From: an uncultured Peptococcaceae bacterium
GTDB taxonomy: Bacteria > Bacillota > Desulfitobacteriia > Desulfitobacteriales > Syntrophobotulaceae
Length of the DNA stretch: 12,878 nucleotides
Reading direction: 5' to 3'
NCBI GenBank assembly: GCA_937892995.1
Contig: CALBJS010000089.1
Coordinates: forward strand, 1-12,878
Part shown: positions 1 to 6,590 of the stretch, one piece after another
Layout of the letters: each line of letters begins with the position of its first letter
How positions within the stretch are numbered: position 1 is the stretch's first letter
Notes under the pieces: model-generated
What the model was told of the DNA's origin: nothing
Databases searched by the model: none
The model's input: the letters and a program-made list of their open reading frames with translations, nothing else
Program-made: the position numbers and the translations under genes

Positions 1-212
1 GCTATCCCGTTGTCCGGGGGTATCAATTCCGGCGGACGATTAAGGTAAGCGCTTAAAGCAAAGCCCGCTAAAAGGAATACGGCGATGACGGCTAATCCTA
101 TCGTCAATAACAAATGCCGCTTCTTGCGTAAGGAGTCCTTTCGCCTCCCGGCTGTGTGCCTGTCTCTTGAATTAGAAGGTTTATTGCTGCTTGAATTTCC
201 GGAGTGATTCAT
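1..212 (-). CDS. N-terminus of a membrane-anchored protein, cut by the left window edge
   Basis: Seventy codons are visible, starting with ATG at 212 and preceded by a GGAGGA ribosome binding site at 221-226 with 8 bases of spacing. The N-terminus is Ser/Asn-rich, then strongly basic (RRKDSLRKKRH, about residues 23-33). A single hydrophobic segment follows (about residues 34-54), then a proline-rich stretch (NRPPELIPPDNG). This is the layout of a type II membrane protein with a short cytoplasmic tail and a large extracytoplasmic domain that lies outside the window. LytR-CpsA-Psr cell-wall ligases begin like this, but so do many other anchored cell-wall enzymes. The catalytic part is not visible, so the family is not assigned. 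The reading frame is certain; the function is not. Confidence 0.75.
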   Translation of the reverse strand, partial: MNHSGNSSSNKPSNSRDRHTAGRRKDSLRKKRHLLLTIGLAVIAVFLLAGFALSAYLNRPPELIPPDNGI

Positions 213-385
213 GCTGATAGTCCTCCAATATTTGTCTCCATGTGTTTAAGACGGCTGCTGTAGATTTCCATGATATTTATTTTTTTAAGAGTAAAACCTA
301 GTTGTTTTCTAACTTTAAAAGCAAAGTTCTAAAAATGTCTGGTCTAATTGCCTATTCTAATGCAAATAGACTGGATATTGCAGTT

Positions 386-416
386 ATTATACTTGCACAC
401 AATAAGGTTTTGTCTT
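386..416 (-). promoter_or_regulatory. possible promoter for the left-edge membrane protein
   Basis: On the minus strand a perfect TATAAT lies at 386-391. The best upstream partner is AAGACA at 411-416, but its spacing of 19 bases is long. It overlaps the end of the alcohol dehydrogenase relic and would give a leader of about 165 bases. Only the -10 is convincing. Confidence 0.25.
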
Positions 417-418
417 AG

Positions 419-922
419 TTATTTCACAAAAGAATGTTCGAACATTCGTCGAATATCTTCTTCCTTCGGTTTTACAACACAATTGGAAATGTTTTTGGCC
501 TGGATGGCCTTCTTACTGTATTGACTGATTTCTGCGGAGCTAATCCCTTCTTTTCTCTCCAAGAGACTGTTCATCAGATTCTGAAAGGAATCGACTCCGG
601 AAAGGTTCATCGCCCCCAGTATCCTTTCAGTTAAGTCCGGCTGTACTTTTTCCACGAATCGCAAGTATTCCCCTAACAGAAGCCCGTTGGCTTTGCCATG
701 GTCAATGTCCTTAAAGTAGGTCAGGGAATAGCCCATGGAATGTACTACCGTAGTGCCGGTTTGGGCAATGACCATCCCTGCTATAGAGGAGGCCTGCAAT
801 AGTTGCTCCCTTTTCTCCGGGTCAAATCTGCCCTCAGGTCCTGCTTGTAATGCTTGTAGCATAGCAGGTACACAGTCCATGATCATCCTGATGCTTTCTG
901 TGGCTAGAGAATTGGAAACGGC
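419..922 (-). pseudogene. C-terminal half of an iron-containing alcohol dehydrogenase
   Basis: An open frame of 167 codons matches the all-helical C-terminal domain of group III (Fe-dependent) alcohol dehydrogenases. It begins with a typical SLATESIRMI helix. The metal-ligand histidines are present 14 residues apart (VVHSMGY and DIDHGKANG), the same spacing as His263/His277 in FucO. The family is usually about 380-400 residues, and the whole N-terminal NAD-binding half plus the Asp and first His ligands are missing. Homology stops abruptly at an in-frame TAA (923-925), and upstream DNA is AT-rich and unrelated. An ATG at 886 could start a 155-residue product, but it lacks a good ribosome binding site and could not be an active dehydrogenase. 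I read it as a deletion or rearrangement relic; family assignment is firm. Confidence 0.85.
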
Positions 923-1074
923 TTAAAACATTTAACTATTTTTATTAATCTATTAACCGATTCAATAATTTCTATCTTCACTGAACCAAATTTTTTAATT
1001 ACAATGTTTTGAGAAAAAGTATAAATCTTACCTTTTCTCATACAAGAATCAACATATAAATTTCCTTCTTGCAT
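904..1074 (-). CDS. possible 56-residue small protein downstream of the TPM gene
   Basis: An ATG at 1074 lies five bases after the TPM gene's stop and opens a 56-codon frame rich in Lys and Ile (MQEGNLYVDSCMRKGK at the start). It ends in TAG at 904-906, overlapping the alcohol dehydrogenase relic by 19 bases in another frame. There is no convincing ribosome binding site beyond GGTAG, and no recognisable domain. The sequence looks protein-like (alternating charged and aliphatic residues). It may be a small gene, the tail of something lost at the junction that destroyed the dehydrogenase, or chance in AT-rich DNA. Confidence 0.2.
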   Translation of the reverse strand: MQEGNLYVDSCMRKGKIYTFSQNIVIKKFGSVKIEIIESVNRLIKIVKCFKPFPIL

Positions 1075-1079
1075 TCTAT

Positions 1080-1844
1080 CTACCAGCGTCGAGAAGAACC
1101 TCCGCCTCCAGATGATCCTCCACCGAAACCTCCAAAGCCGCCAGATCCACTACCGAAGTAACCCCCTCTGGTGCTGCCCCCACCAATTCTTCGACTTGTT
1201 CCGCCACCGCCGCCACTGCTTCCACCACCGCTAATGCCAATGCCTGCAATAATTAGTACTATAACTATAAAAAGGATAAACCAAACAAATTGGGGTATTC
1301 CTTCTGAACTTTTTGTTTCTAGCGGAGACCCCAGGTTTTCAATGTCATATTCTTTGCATACTTCGGTTACCAAGAGATTAAAGATAATATCAATACCTTG
1401 GTTATAGTTGCCCTCTTGAAAGTAAGGGATAGCTTGATCTTGAATTCTACCGGTTTTGGCATCATTTAGTTGACCCTCTAGGCCATAGCCTACTTCGATT
1501 CTCGATTCACGATCATTTTTGCTGACAAGTAATAAAACCCCATTATTCTTCTCTTTATCTCCAATACCCCAAGTGCGGAATAATTCATTGGCATATTCTT
1601 CAATATTGCTATTATCTAAAGAATCAATCGTAACTATTACAACTTGAGCAGTGGTTTGATCATCTAATGCTTTGGCTGTATTTAATATATCTTGCTCTGT
1701 AGTACCAGACAGCATTCCTGCATAGTCTTGCACATAGATATTCGTATTGGGTTTTGATGGTAGTGTTGCTGCGAATAAAGAACAAACGCCTAAGACTAAA
1801 ATCAATATGGTTGAAATGAATAAAACTATAAAACGATTCTTCAT
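1080..1844 (-). CDS. TPM-domain (YgcG-type) membrane protein with Gly-rich tail
   Basis: This 254-residue protein has a signal peptide or N-terminal anchor (about residues 5-26). A TPM domain follows (about 33-165), including VQDYAGMLS, the AQVVIVTID strand and GVLLLVSKNDRESRIEVGYGLEG. A transmembrane segment (about 187-205) leads into a low-complexity Gly/Ser tail ending SSRRW. This is the standard YgcG/TPM layout, in which the domain lies outside the membrane and the Gly-rich tail is cytoplasmic. TPM domains have been linked to phosphatase activity in plants and to photosystem II repair, but the bacterial role is uncertain. I chose ATG 1844 over an upstream TTG (1865) because AGGTGG at 1850-1855 sits 5 bases before it. 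The gene starts 13 bases after the lemA stop, so the two are almost certainly co-transcribed. Confidence 0.9.
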   Translation of the reverse strand: MKNRFIVLFISTILILVLGVCSLFAATLPSKPNTNIYVQDYAGMLSGTTEQDILNTAKALDDQTTAQVVIVTIDSLDNSNIEEYANELFRTWGIGDKEKNNGVLLLVSKNDRESRIEVGYGLEGQLNDAKTGRIQDQAIPYFQEGNYNQGIDIIFNLLVTEVCKEYDIENLGSPLETKSSEGIPQFVWFILFIVIVLIIAGIGISGGGSSGGGGGTSRRIGGGSTRGGYFGSGSGGFGGFGGGSSGGGGSSRRW

Positions 1845-1857
1845 TAGAACCACCTGT

Positions 1858-2424
1858 TTATTCAAATTTTACTACGGGAGCTTTGGCTGCTTCATCTTCT
1901 GCCTCGTAATAAGCATATTTATCGAAACCAAACATTCCGACGAACATATTGGTAGGAAATTTTTGAATCGTAGCATTAAATCCTTGAACGGTATCGTTAT
2001 AATCTTTTCTGGCAATTGCAAGACGGTTTTCGGTGCCGGCTAATTCATCCTGAAGTGCGATAAAATTCTGATTCGCTTTCAAATCAGGATAGTTTTCAAC
2101 TATCATTAAAAGGCGAGATAATGCACTGGAGAGTTCGCTATCAGCAGCTACTTTATCATCAATAGATTGAGCACCGGCAAGTTTAGAGCGGGCATCCGCA
2201 ATATCTGTGAAAATTGTTTCCTCGTGAGTTGCATAGCCTTTAACGGTTTCAACTAAATTAGGAATAAGATCGTATCGACGTTGCATCTGGTTTTCTACTT
2301 GGCTCCATTTGCCATTCACTCCTTCATTTGCCGTAACCAGATTGTTATAGGTCCCAATTAAAGATATTCCTAGAATTGCAAAAAGTGCTATGACTACAAT
2401 TAGTATGATTATCCCTTTTTTCAT
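1858..2424 (-). CDS. lemA: LemA family membrane protein
   Basis: The 188-residue protein has one N-terminal transmembrane helix (about residues 4-24) followed by the LemA helical domain. Recognisable parts are YNNLVTANEGVNGKWSQVE, the RRYDLIPNLVETVKGYA motif, YPDLKANQNF and the C-terminal FPTNMFVGMFGFDKYAYYEA. Length and order match the family. The topology expected from the family is a short outside N-terminus with the helical domain inside; the function is unknown. ATG 2424 has GGAGGA at 2432-2437 with 7-base spacing. It forms a tight pair with the downstream TPM gene, a common lemA arrangement. Family assignment is secure; the molecular role is not known. Confidence 0.93.
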   Translation of the reverse strand: MKKGIIILIVVIALFAILGISLIGTYNNLVTANEGVNGKWSQVENQMQRRYDLIPNLVETVKGYATHEETIFTDIADARSKLAGAQSIDDKVAADSELSSALSRLLMIVENYPDLKANQNFIALQDELAGTENRLAIARKDYNDTVQGFNATIQKFPTNMFVGMFGFDKYAYYEAEDEAAKAPVVKFE

Positions 2425-2461
2425 TATTTATTCCTCCACTTAATAATTTTCATCTGCATAT

Positions 2462-2470
2462 ATAATATCA
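2462..2470 (-). promoter_or_regulatory. possible extended -10 promoter of lemA-TPM
   Basis: On the minus strand TGATATTAT fits the extended -10 pattern TGnTATAAT with one mismatch, about 38 bases before the lemA start codon. No good -35 is present at 16-18 bases, which is tolerable for extended -10 promoters. Confidence 0.3.
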
Positions 2471-2523
2471 TAAGATTTAATGATAATTTTTATGATTTAT
2501 TTCCCAAAAGATACAAGTATTCC

Positions 2524-2877
2524 TTACTTTAGCTGTTCCCACTCTGCAAGTTTAAAGCCTACCAACACAACATCTTCATTTACAATAATCGGGCGTTTTA
2601 CCAGCATACCGTCACTTGACAGTAAGGCAATCTGCTCCTCCTCAGTCATAGTCGGCAGCTTTTCTGCCAGCTTAATAGATCTATATAGAAGGCCACTTGT
2701 GTTAAAAAACTTTTTAAGCGGCAGCTTGCTACGGAGATACCATTCTTTTAGCTCTTCGGCTGTAGGATTTTGTTCAGAGATGTGTCTTTCCTCATACTCG
2801 ATTCCATTCTTATTCAGCCACTTCTTAGCTTTTTGGCATGTGGTGCATTTTGGGTAGCAAACGAATACATAGTTCAT
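2524..2877 (-). CDS. ArsC/Spx-family thioredoxin-fold protein
   Basis: This complete 117-residue protein belongs to the ArsC-like family (arsenate reductase-related, Spx/MgsR/YffB). The N-terminal beta strand leads to the redox motif C11-T-T-C14 (YPKCTTCQKAKKWL). The family's YEERHISEQNPTAEEL follows, then LVKRPI (Arg95 and cis-Pro96) near the C-terminus. Two motif cysteines fit Spx-type regulators and YffB/MgsR-like reductases. There are no ars operon genes nearby, so arsenate reduction is not supported; a thiol-redox or regulatory role is equally likely. ATG 2877 is preceded by GAGGAA at 2885-2890, 7 bases away. It stands alone, 99 bases before lemA, with a decayed gene start just upstream. 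Confidence 0.88.
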   Translation of the reverse strand: MNYVFVCYPKCTTCQKAKKWLNKNGIEYEERHISEQNPTAEELKEWYLRSKLPLKKFFNTSGLLYRSIKLAEKLPTMTEEEQIALLSSDGMLVKRPIIVNEDVVLVGFKLAEWEQLK

Positions 2878-2904
2878 TATTAATTTCCTCGAATCTTAAT
2901 TTTT

Positions 2905-2991
2905 TTATATTTCAAAAATTGGTTGTTTAGTTCCTGGAAAAACTGGCATATCCGAATAAATAATATGTGTTAAATCATGATATTCCCACAC
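2905..2991 (-). pseudogene. N-terminal remnant of a cyclase / kynurenine formamidase family gene
   Basis: Starting at GTG 2991, with GGAG 5 bases upstream, 28 codons read into TAA at 2905-2907. They contain YHDLTH, then DMPVFPGTKQP, which is the opening of the cyclase family (kynurenine formamidase-like, PF04199): the DL(S/T)H strand followed by a (G/D)MPV(Y/F)PG turn. Family members are about 200-270 residues and carry catalytic HxGTHxD and C-terminal histidine motifs; none of that remains. Beyond the stop, sequence passes directly into the leader of the ArsC-like gene, so most of the gene appears deleted. A stop codon lies in the same frame upstream, which supports the GTG as the old start. 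The match is short but has the right motifs in order. Confidence 0.6.
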
Positions 2992-3070
2992 ATATTCTCC
3001 AATAGAATAATATTTCCTTTAATATTTGCCTTCGTTTTATTATTTCATATTTACTGATAAGGATTGTAAA

Positions 3071-3100
3071 AGAGAACTGATATTGATCTGTCAGTTTTCT
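3071..3100. repeat. 10-bp inverted repeat in the region before the DUF4474 gene
   Basis: AGAGAACTGA (3071-3080) and TCAGTTTTCT (3091-3100) pair over 10 positions with one G-T wobble around a 10-base loop. Read on plus, the stem runs into TTTTCTTCTATTT, so it resembles a rho-independent terminator. No plus-strand gene precedes it. It could be an attenuator or operator for the downstream DUF4474 gene, or a leftover terminator. Confidence 0.4.
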
Positions 3101-3147
3101 TCTATTTCACAAGCTTCTACTTGAATAATATTGAATTCGCAGTTACC

Positions 3148-3174
3148 TTGATTGTCCTCCCAACATATTATAAA
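3148..3174 (+). promoter_or_regulatory. possible promoter of the DUF4474 gene
   Basis: TTGATT at 3148-3153 and TATAAA at 3169-3174 are good hexamers, but the spacing is only 15 bases. The gene's start codon lies 32 bases downstream. Confidence 0.3.
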
Positions 3175-3206
3175 CCAGATAATGGACGAAGAGGTGATAT
3201 TTGCAT

Positions 3207-4337
3207 ATGTTATTTCAAAGAAGAATAAGAATTAATAATGAACTCTTATTATTTGATCAAAATATTCCTGAGGATAACGTTGACCAAGCTGAACTTTTGC
3301 CAACGGAACCTGATTTAATATCCCAAGAACCTATTTCCTTACCCCAAGAATCACGAGGATTATTTCGAAAACCTACGCTCTCATCTCCGGATCCTGGTCA
3401 CTTATATCAAGGAACAGGCGATGAAGAACTTGACAAGGTAATAGATATTGCCGGTTATGCCTATGATCCGATCCAGGATATCTTTTATTCGACCATGAAT
3501 CCTTGGCAGAGGAATGTTGGCTATTGCCGGCTCTATGATGAAGCTGCTGCACCTTTAGGAATGATAATGGATTGTGAACCTGTTTATTTTGAATATGATA
3601 ATAGAAAATGGATGATTTCCTTCTGGAAAGGCCAGTACGACATGGTTTGCGGTTGTGAGATAGGAGTCTATACAGGAGGACTTCAGCTTAATATTCCCAA
3701 TGTTTTTACCGGTACTTTTTATAATTCAGTGAATGATGCCGAACGGCTGCAAATGTCTTATACTATCCAAAAGAACGGCCAAACCCTCTTTACTAGAAAT
3801 GATAGACACTGGTGGCTAACAGGTTTTAAACTCGGAGAGTTCGCAGAGCCTTCGGAATTGACAATGGATATCAAGCTTACCTTAGCGAATGCTGCTATGC
3901 GTGATGCATTTCTAGATGGTTTTAGGAAAGCCGGATATGCAGACCATGAATATTCCCTAGATGGAAATACAGTCAGTTTTATTTTCGATTTTCCTCATAC
4001 CTCCCAACCGACTACCAGAACACCGTCAACCGATCAAATCATCCAAGAAAAAAATCGACTCCTATGCGAAATGTATGAGGAAATAACACATCAAGGAAAT
4101 ACCACACAGGAAAAACTAAAAATTCTTAAAGAAGAAGCTCCCGAGTTATATGAAAAAGCCTTAAAGATAGGTTCAAATAAACAATTCTTTCAGGTATTGT
4201 ATTTGTTGATTATTACTGCAATGTATCTATTAATGACCTTTAGTCAAGGTAAACCAAGTGACAAATATTATTTTTCCAGGAAGAAAACGGAAATTCTCAA
4301 TAAGTTAAAACAAAAAATTGAAGAATTAAAGCCTTAA
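3207..4337 (+). CDS. DUF4474-domain protein with C-terminal membrane anchor
   Basis: This 376-residue protein is the only plus-strand gene in the window. Residues about 72-265 form the DUF4474 domain typical of Clostridia: DEELDKVIDIAGYAYDP, DIFYSTMNPWQRNVGYCRLY, DEAAAPLGMIMDCEP, then WKGQYDMVCGCEIGVY and HWWLTGFKLGEF. The N-terminal 70 residues are acidic and proline-rich, probably disordered. A hydrophobic helix (about residues 326-346) and a basic tail follow the domain. I prefer ATG 3207, with GAGGTG at 3191-3196 and 10-base spacing; TTG 3201 is only 4 bases from the same site and would add two residues. No enzymatic motif is recognised. The gene stands alone and converges with the DUF6765-like gene. 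Family assignment is confident; function is unknown. Confidence 0.88.
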   Translation: MLFQRRIRINNELLLFDQNIPEDNVDQAELLPTEPDLISQEPISLPQESRGLFRKPTLSSPDPGHLYQGTGDEELDKVIDIAGYAYDPIQDIFYSTMNPWQRNVGYCRLYDEAAAPLGMIMDCEPVYFEYDNRKWMISFWKGQYDMVCGCEIGVYTGGLQLNIPNVFTGTFYNSVNDAERLQMSYTIQKNGQTLFTRNDRHWWLTGFKLGEFAEPSELTMDIKLTLANAAMRDAFLDGFRKAGYADHEYSLDGNTVSFIFDFPHTSQPTTRTPSTDQIIQEKNRLLCEMYEEITHQGNTTQEKLKILKEEAPELYEKALKIGSNKQFFQVLYLLIITAMYLLMTFSQGKPSDKYYFSRKKTEILNKLKQKIEELKP

Positions 4338-4356
4338 TAATAAGGTATTAGTAATA

Positions 4357-4381
4357 GATGGGCACAACCTTATGCCATCTT
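4357..4381. terminator. weak hairpin between convergent genes
   Basis: AGATGG-GCA (4357-4365) pairs with TGCCATCT (4374-4381) with one bulged G. It lies in the 57-base gap between two convergent stops, the expected place for a shared terminator. There is no good T-run on either strand, so termination efficiency is doubtful. Confidence 0.35.
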
Positions 4382-4394
4382 AAGACTAAAACGT

Positions 4395-5510
4395 CTAATT
4401 AGGAATGTATAATCCGTATTTAGCACAATAATCAAAAAATCTTTCCTTATACCATTTAACAGCTAAATTAAATTGATACCACTTACTCCTCGCAAAGTCA
4501 TCGGCTAATTGGATCCCATCTATTTCTCGATTATTGAAGTTATGGGAATCATAATTAACAAATGCTTCTTTCAACCATTTATTATCTTCATAGATAATAA
4601 AATCTAGATCATCTTTATCGAAAAAGCTTTCCTGAATGAGAAGCATTATCCAATTCATTTCCCTCATTTTATCAGTATTTTCTAAAAGGAGTGCCTCCAT
4701 AAGGAAATCAAAGTTTTGATAACCGATATTCTTATCGGCATAATGATTATACTTTCTTAAGTAACTTTCTAATTGTTTTTTAATCTTAGTAAAGGCCCGT
4801 TTGTATCTTTCTCTATTATCTATTTCAGTTGTTTTATAGGAACAACTGAACACATCACTGCGGTCATATTCATAAGACCACATCAGGTACGGAAGATCAG
4901 GAAAATCCAAGGCAAGCCCATGCCCGTAAGCAGGGATAATACTCTCAAATATTTGATCATATTTATTATGACTATATAACTTAAAAGCATTAAGTATTTT
5001 ATCAACTAACCCTAGATATAATTCGCTTTTTGGTTCAATATTCTCAATATTATTTACCTTACTTAGCATCCCGCTAAAACCTTGGTGGGCGAAGGTATCT
5101 GCATAAGGATGTAAAACCAATCCTAACTTAATTAAATTATCTTCCTGGAAGGCTTCATTTAGCATATCTAAGATTACTGGTGATTCCTCCTTACAACGAA
5201 GTTTTTTGGTAAAATTCTCGCCTTCACATCCAGGTACAAAGTGAAAGGCACTTGTATTATTAACCATTGACTCGTAGTTAAAAGTATTAATTCGAAAATA
5301 GGAATGAGCAGTTGCCATATTGAAAAAAGCTGGCCGATTAGCAATAAGGTCGTACTCGATATTGTCATTCGGATTATTAATATACATTAGATTGATTTTG
5401 GCATCATCAACATATTGGGAAGCATAGGTAATTACAAGAGCACTTTCTTTATTAAAACCACAAGCCCGACAAAAGCCTAACATAGCGTAGTAATGTGCAT
5501 CTCTTTTCAA
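4395..5510 (-). CDS. DUF6765-like protein, possible metal-dependent hydrolase fold
   Basis: The 371-residue protein begins MKRDAHYYAMLGFCRACGF and continues ITYASQYVDDAKINL, the opening of the clostridial DUF6765 family. Conserved polar residues (His6, Asp35/Asp36, His69, His90, His134, Asp138, His142) are concentrated in the first 145 residues, notably in LVLHPYADTFAHQGFSG. That HPxxDxxAH pattern recalls the zinc sites of the phospholipase C / S1-P1 nuclease fold, so a metal-dependent hydrolase is a reasonable guess, not an assignment. There is no signal peptide or membrane segment. The start is TTG 5510, supported by AGGAGAGG at 5517-5524 with 6-base spacing and by the family-like MKRDAHYYA start. 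It is transcribed alone and convergent to the DUF4474 gene. Confidence 0.82.
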   Translation of the reverse strand: MKRDAHYYAMLGFCRACGFNKESALVITYASQYVDDAKINLMYINNPNDNIEYDLIANRPAFFNMATAHSYFRINTFNYESMVNNTSAFHFVPGCEGENFTKKLRCKEESPVILDMLNEAFQEDNLIKLGLVLHPYADTFAHQGFSGMLSKVNNIENIEPKSELYLGLVDKILNAFKLYSHNKYDQIFESIIPAYGHGLALDFPDLPYLMWSYEYDRSDVFSCSYKTTEIDNRERYKRAFTKIKKQLESYLRKYNHYADKNIGYQNFDFLMEALLLENTDKMREMNWIMLLIQESFFDKDDLDFIIYEDNKWLKEAFVNYDSHNFNNREIDGIQLADDFARSKWYQFNLAVKWYKERFFDYCAKYGLYIPN

Positions 5511-5631
5511 GAGTATCCTCTCCTGACATCTTCCACTACACTAGCCTATTCTATTTATTGGTTATATGTGCGTACTTGCTATCTGCTACAAAAATACAGT
5601 TCATCGGTAAAATTAAAGAAACTTTTGTTTT

Positions 5632-5662
5632 AAAAAAGCGACTGGTTTTTAATAGCCAATCG
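5632..5662 (-). terminator. rho-independent terminator of the MerR/TipAS gene
   Basis: On the minus strand CGATTGG and CCAGTCG form a 7-bp stem (one T-G wobble) around a 10-base loop. CTTTTTT follows immediately. It lies 21 bases after the regulator's stop codon. Confidence 0.75.
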
Positions 5663-5682
5663 ATTTCCTTAAAGTGCCAAAT

Positions 5683-6447
5683 TCAGTTTTGAGTTCCCGT
5701 ATAGACGAGGATCGCATCTCTTAGAAATACCGCAGTGCCAGGTTGTTTCTCGTCATAGTAGGCTGTAAATCTCGGATCATCTACATACATCTGGCCAAGT
5801 CCTGCATGGGCTTCTTTGCTGTAACTATCCCAATAATAGCAGAGCCACTGACGATGAAGATCTGCTGCTTTTTGTGCTGATGCACCTGCAGGATCTCCTG
5901 TTCGGAAGGCAATCTGAAGGGTTTCTGTAAGCTCATTAGCAAGCTTGGTAGCCTCTTCATAATCTCTCTCGGACATTCCTTTCACCTTTTGGTTAGATTT
6001 ATTGACAACTTCATATCCATATTTATCACGAATTTCCTGACCATATTTTGCTTCATTGTCATCAATCAGCTTCTGCTTAAAGCCTTTAAACTTTTCTTTA
6101 TCCGACATAGTAATTCTCCCTTCCGATAACGCAATTGTTTTGTCCACATTGGCGATCAAGGCATCCAATTGTGCCTTTTTGGTTAGAAGCTTCGCACGGT
6201 GTTCTCGCAGTGCGTTTTCTACATCAAAGGAAGGTGCGGTGACAATTTCCTTAATATTTTCCAGACTTACACCCAACTCTTTATAAAACAGAATCTGTTG
6301 CAATTGATTTACTTCAGTCTGACCATAGATACGATACCCTGAGGAATTAATTCTTGCCGGTTTAAGAATTCCTATCTCATCATAGTATCTCAAGGTTCTA
6401 GTGCTGACACCTGCCATCTGACCTAGTTTTTGTACTGTGTACTCCAT
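5683..6447 (-). CDS. MerR-family regulator with TipAS effector domain
   Basis: The 254-residue protein has a MerR winged-helix domain at residues 1-70 (VQKLGQMAGVSTRTLRYYDE, then GYRIYGQTEVNQLQQI). A dimerising coiled coil follows (about 78-112). The C-terminal TipAS-like domain (about 130-250) shows RDYEEATKLANELTETL, HRQWLCYYWD and AHAGLGQMYVDDPRFTAYYD. TipA and Mta regulators bind drugs such as thiopeptides or other hydrophobic compounds through this domain and activate promoters with a long spacer. ATG 6447 follows a GGGGGAG box. The leader holds GC-rich repeats and a promoter-operator-like site, so autoregulation is likely. A methyltransferase gene lies just upstream on the same strand. 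Family is certain; the ligand is unknown. Confidence 0.93.
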   Translation of the reverse strand: MEYTVQKLGQMAGVSTRTLRYYDEIGILKPARINSSGYRIYGQTEVNQLQQILFYKELGVSLENIKEIVTAPSFDVENALREHRAKLLTKKAQLDALIANVDKTIALSEGRITMSDKEKFKGFKQKLIDDNEAKYGQEIRDKYGYEVVNKSNQKVKGMSERDYEEATKLANELTETLQIAFRTGDPAGASAQKAADLHRQWLCYYWDSYSKEAHAGLGQMYVDDPRFTAYYDEKQPGTAVFLRDAILVYTGTQN

Positions 6448-6463
6448 ATGCTCCCCCTCTAAC

Positions 6464-6530
6464 GGTCACGGATGACCTAATAACGCAATGCCATGGACGG
6501 CAAGGAGCGGCAAGGTCACGGACGACTTAG
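6464..6530. repeat. GC-rich short repeats in the regulator's leader
   Basis: Two near-identical 17-base units, GGTCACGGATGACCTAA (6464-6480) and GGTCACGGACGACTTAG (6514-6530), lie 50 bases apart. Between them GGCAAGG occurs twice (6499-6505 and 6509-6515). The first unit is itself a small hairpin (GGTCA/TGACC). The stretch is clearly GC-richer than its AT-rich flanks, which suggests an inserted extragenic repeat. Whether it recurs elsewhere in the genome cannot be seen here. Confidence 0.5.
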
Positions 6531-6539
6531 AACACCTAA

Positions 6540-6576
6540 AAATTACTATACACCTTTACGTAACGTCAATGTAAAG
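6540..6576 (-). promoter_or_regulatory. MerR-type promoter/operator before the regulator gene
   Basis: On the minus strand a dyad, CTTTAC...GTAAAG (6554-6576), overlaps a good -35 TTGACG (6564-6569). It contains TTACGTAAAGG, similar to operators of TipA/Mta-like proteins. A TAATTT at 6540-6545 gives an 18-base spacer, in the lengthened range used by MerR-family activators. Alternative -10 boxes (TAGTAA, TATAGT) would need spacers of 13-15 bases. The site lies about 100 bases before the regulator's start codon, consistent with autoregulation. Confidence 0.45.
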
Positions 6577-6590
6577 AGGTTTTTTTAAGA

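Noticed and set aside
1011..1049. Inverted repeats GAGAAAA/TTTTCTC and CAAGAA/TTCTTG as a terminator of the TPM gene
   Set aside because: The stems are AT-only or short and no T-run follows on the minus strand.
2524..2877. Arsenate-resistance arsC
   Set aside because: No arsR, arsB or acr3 gene is nearby and the CTTC motif also fits Spx/YffB-type proteins.
2962..2996. Perfect 9-bp inverted repeat AATATGTGT/ACACATATT as an operator
   Set aside because: It falls in the coding remnant of the cyclase gene and is AT-rich, so it is more likely incidental.
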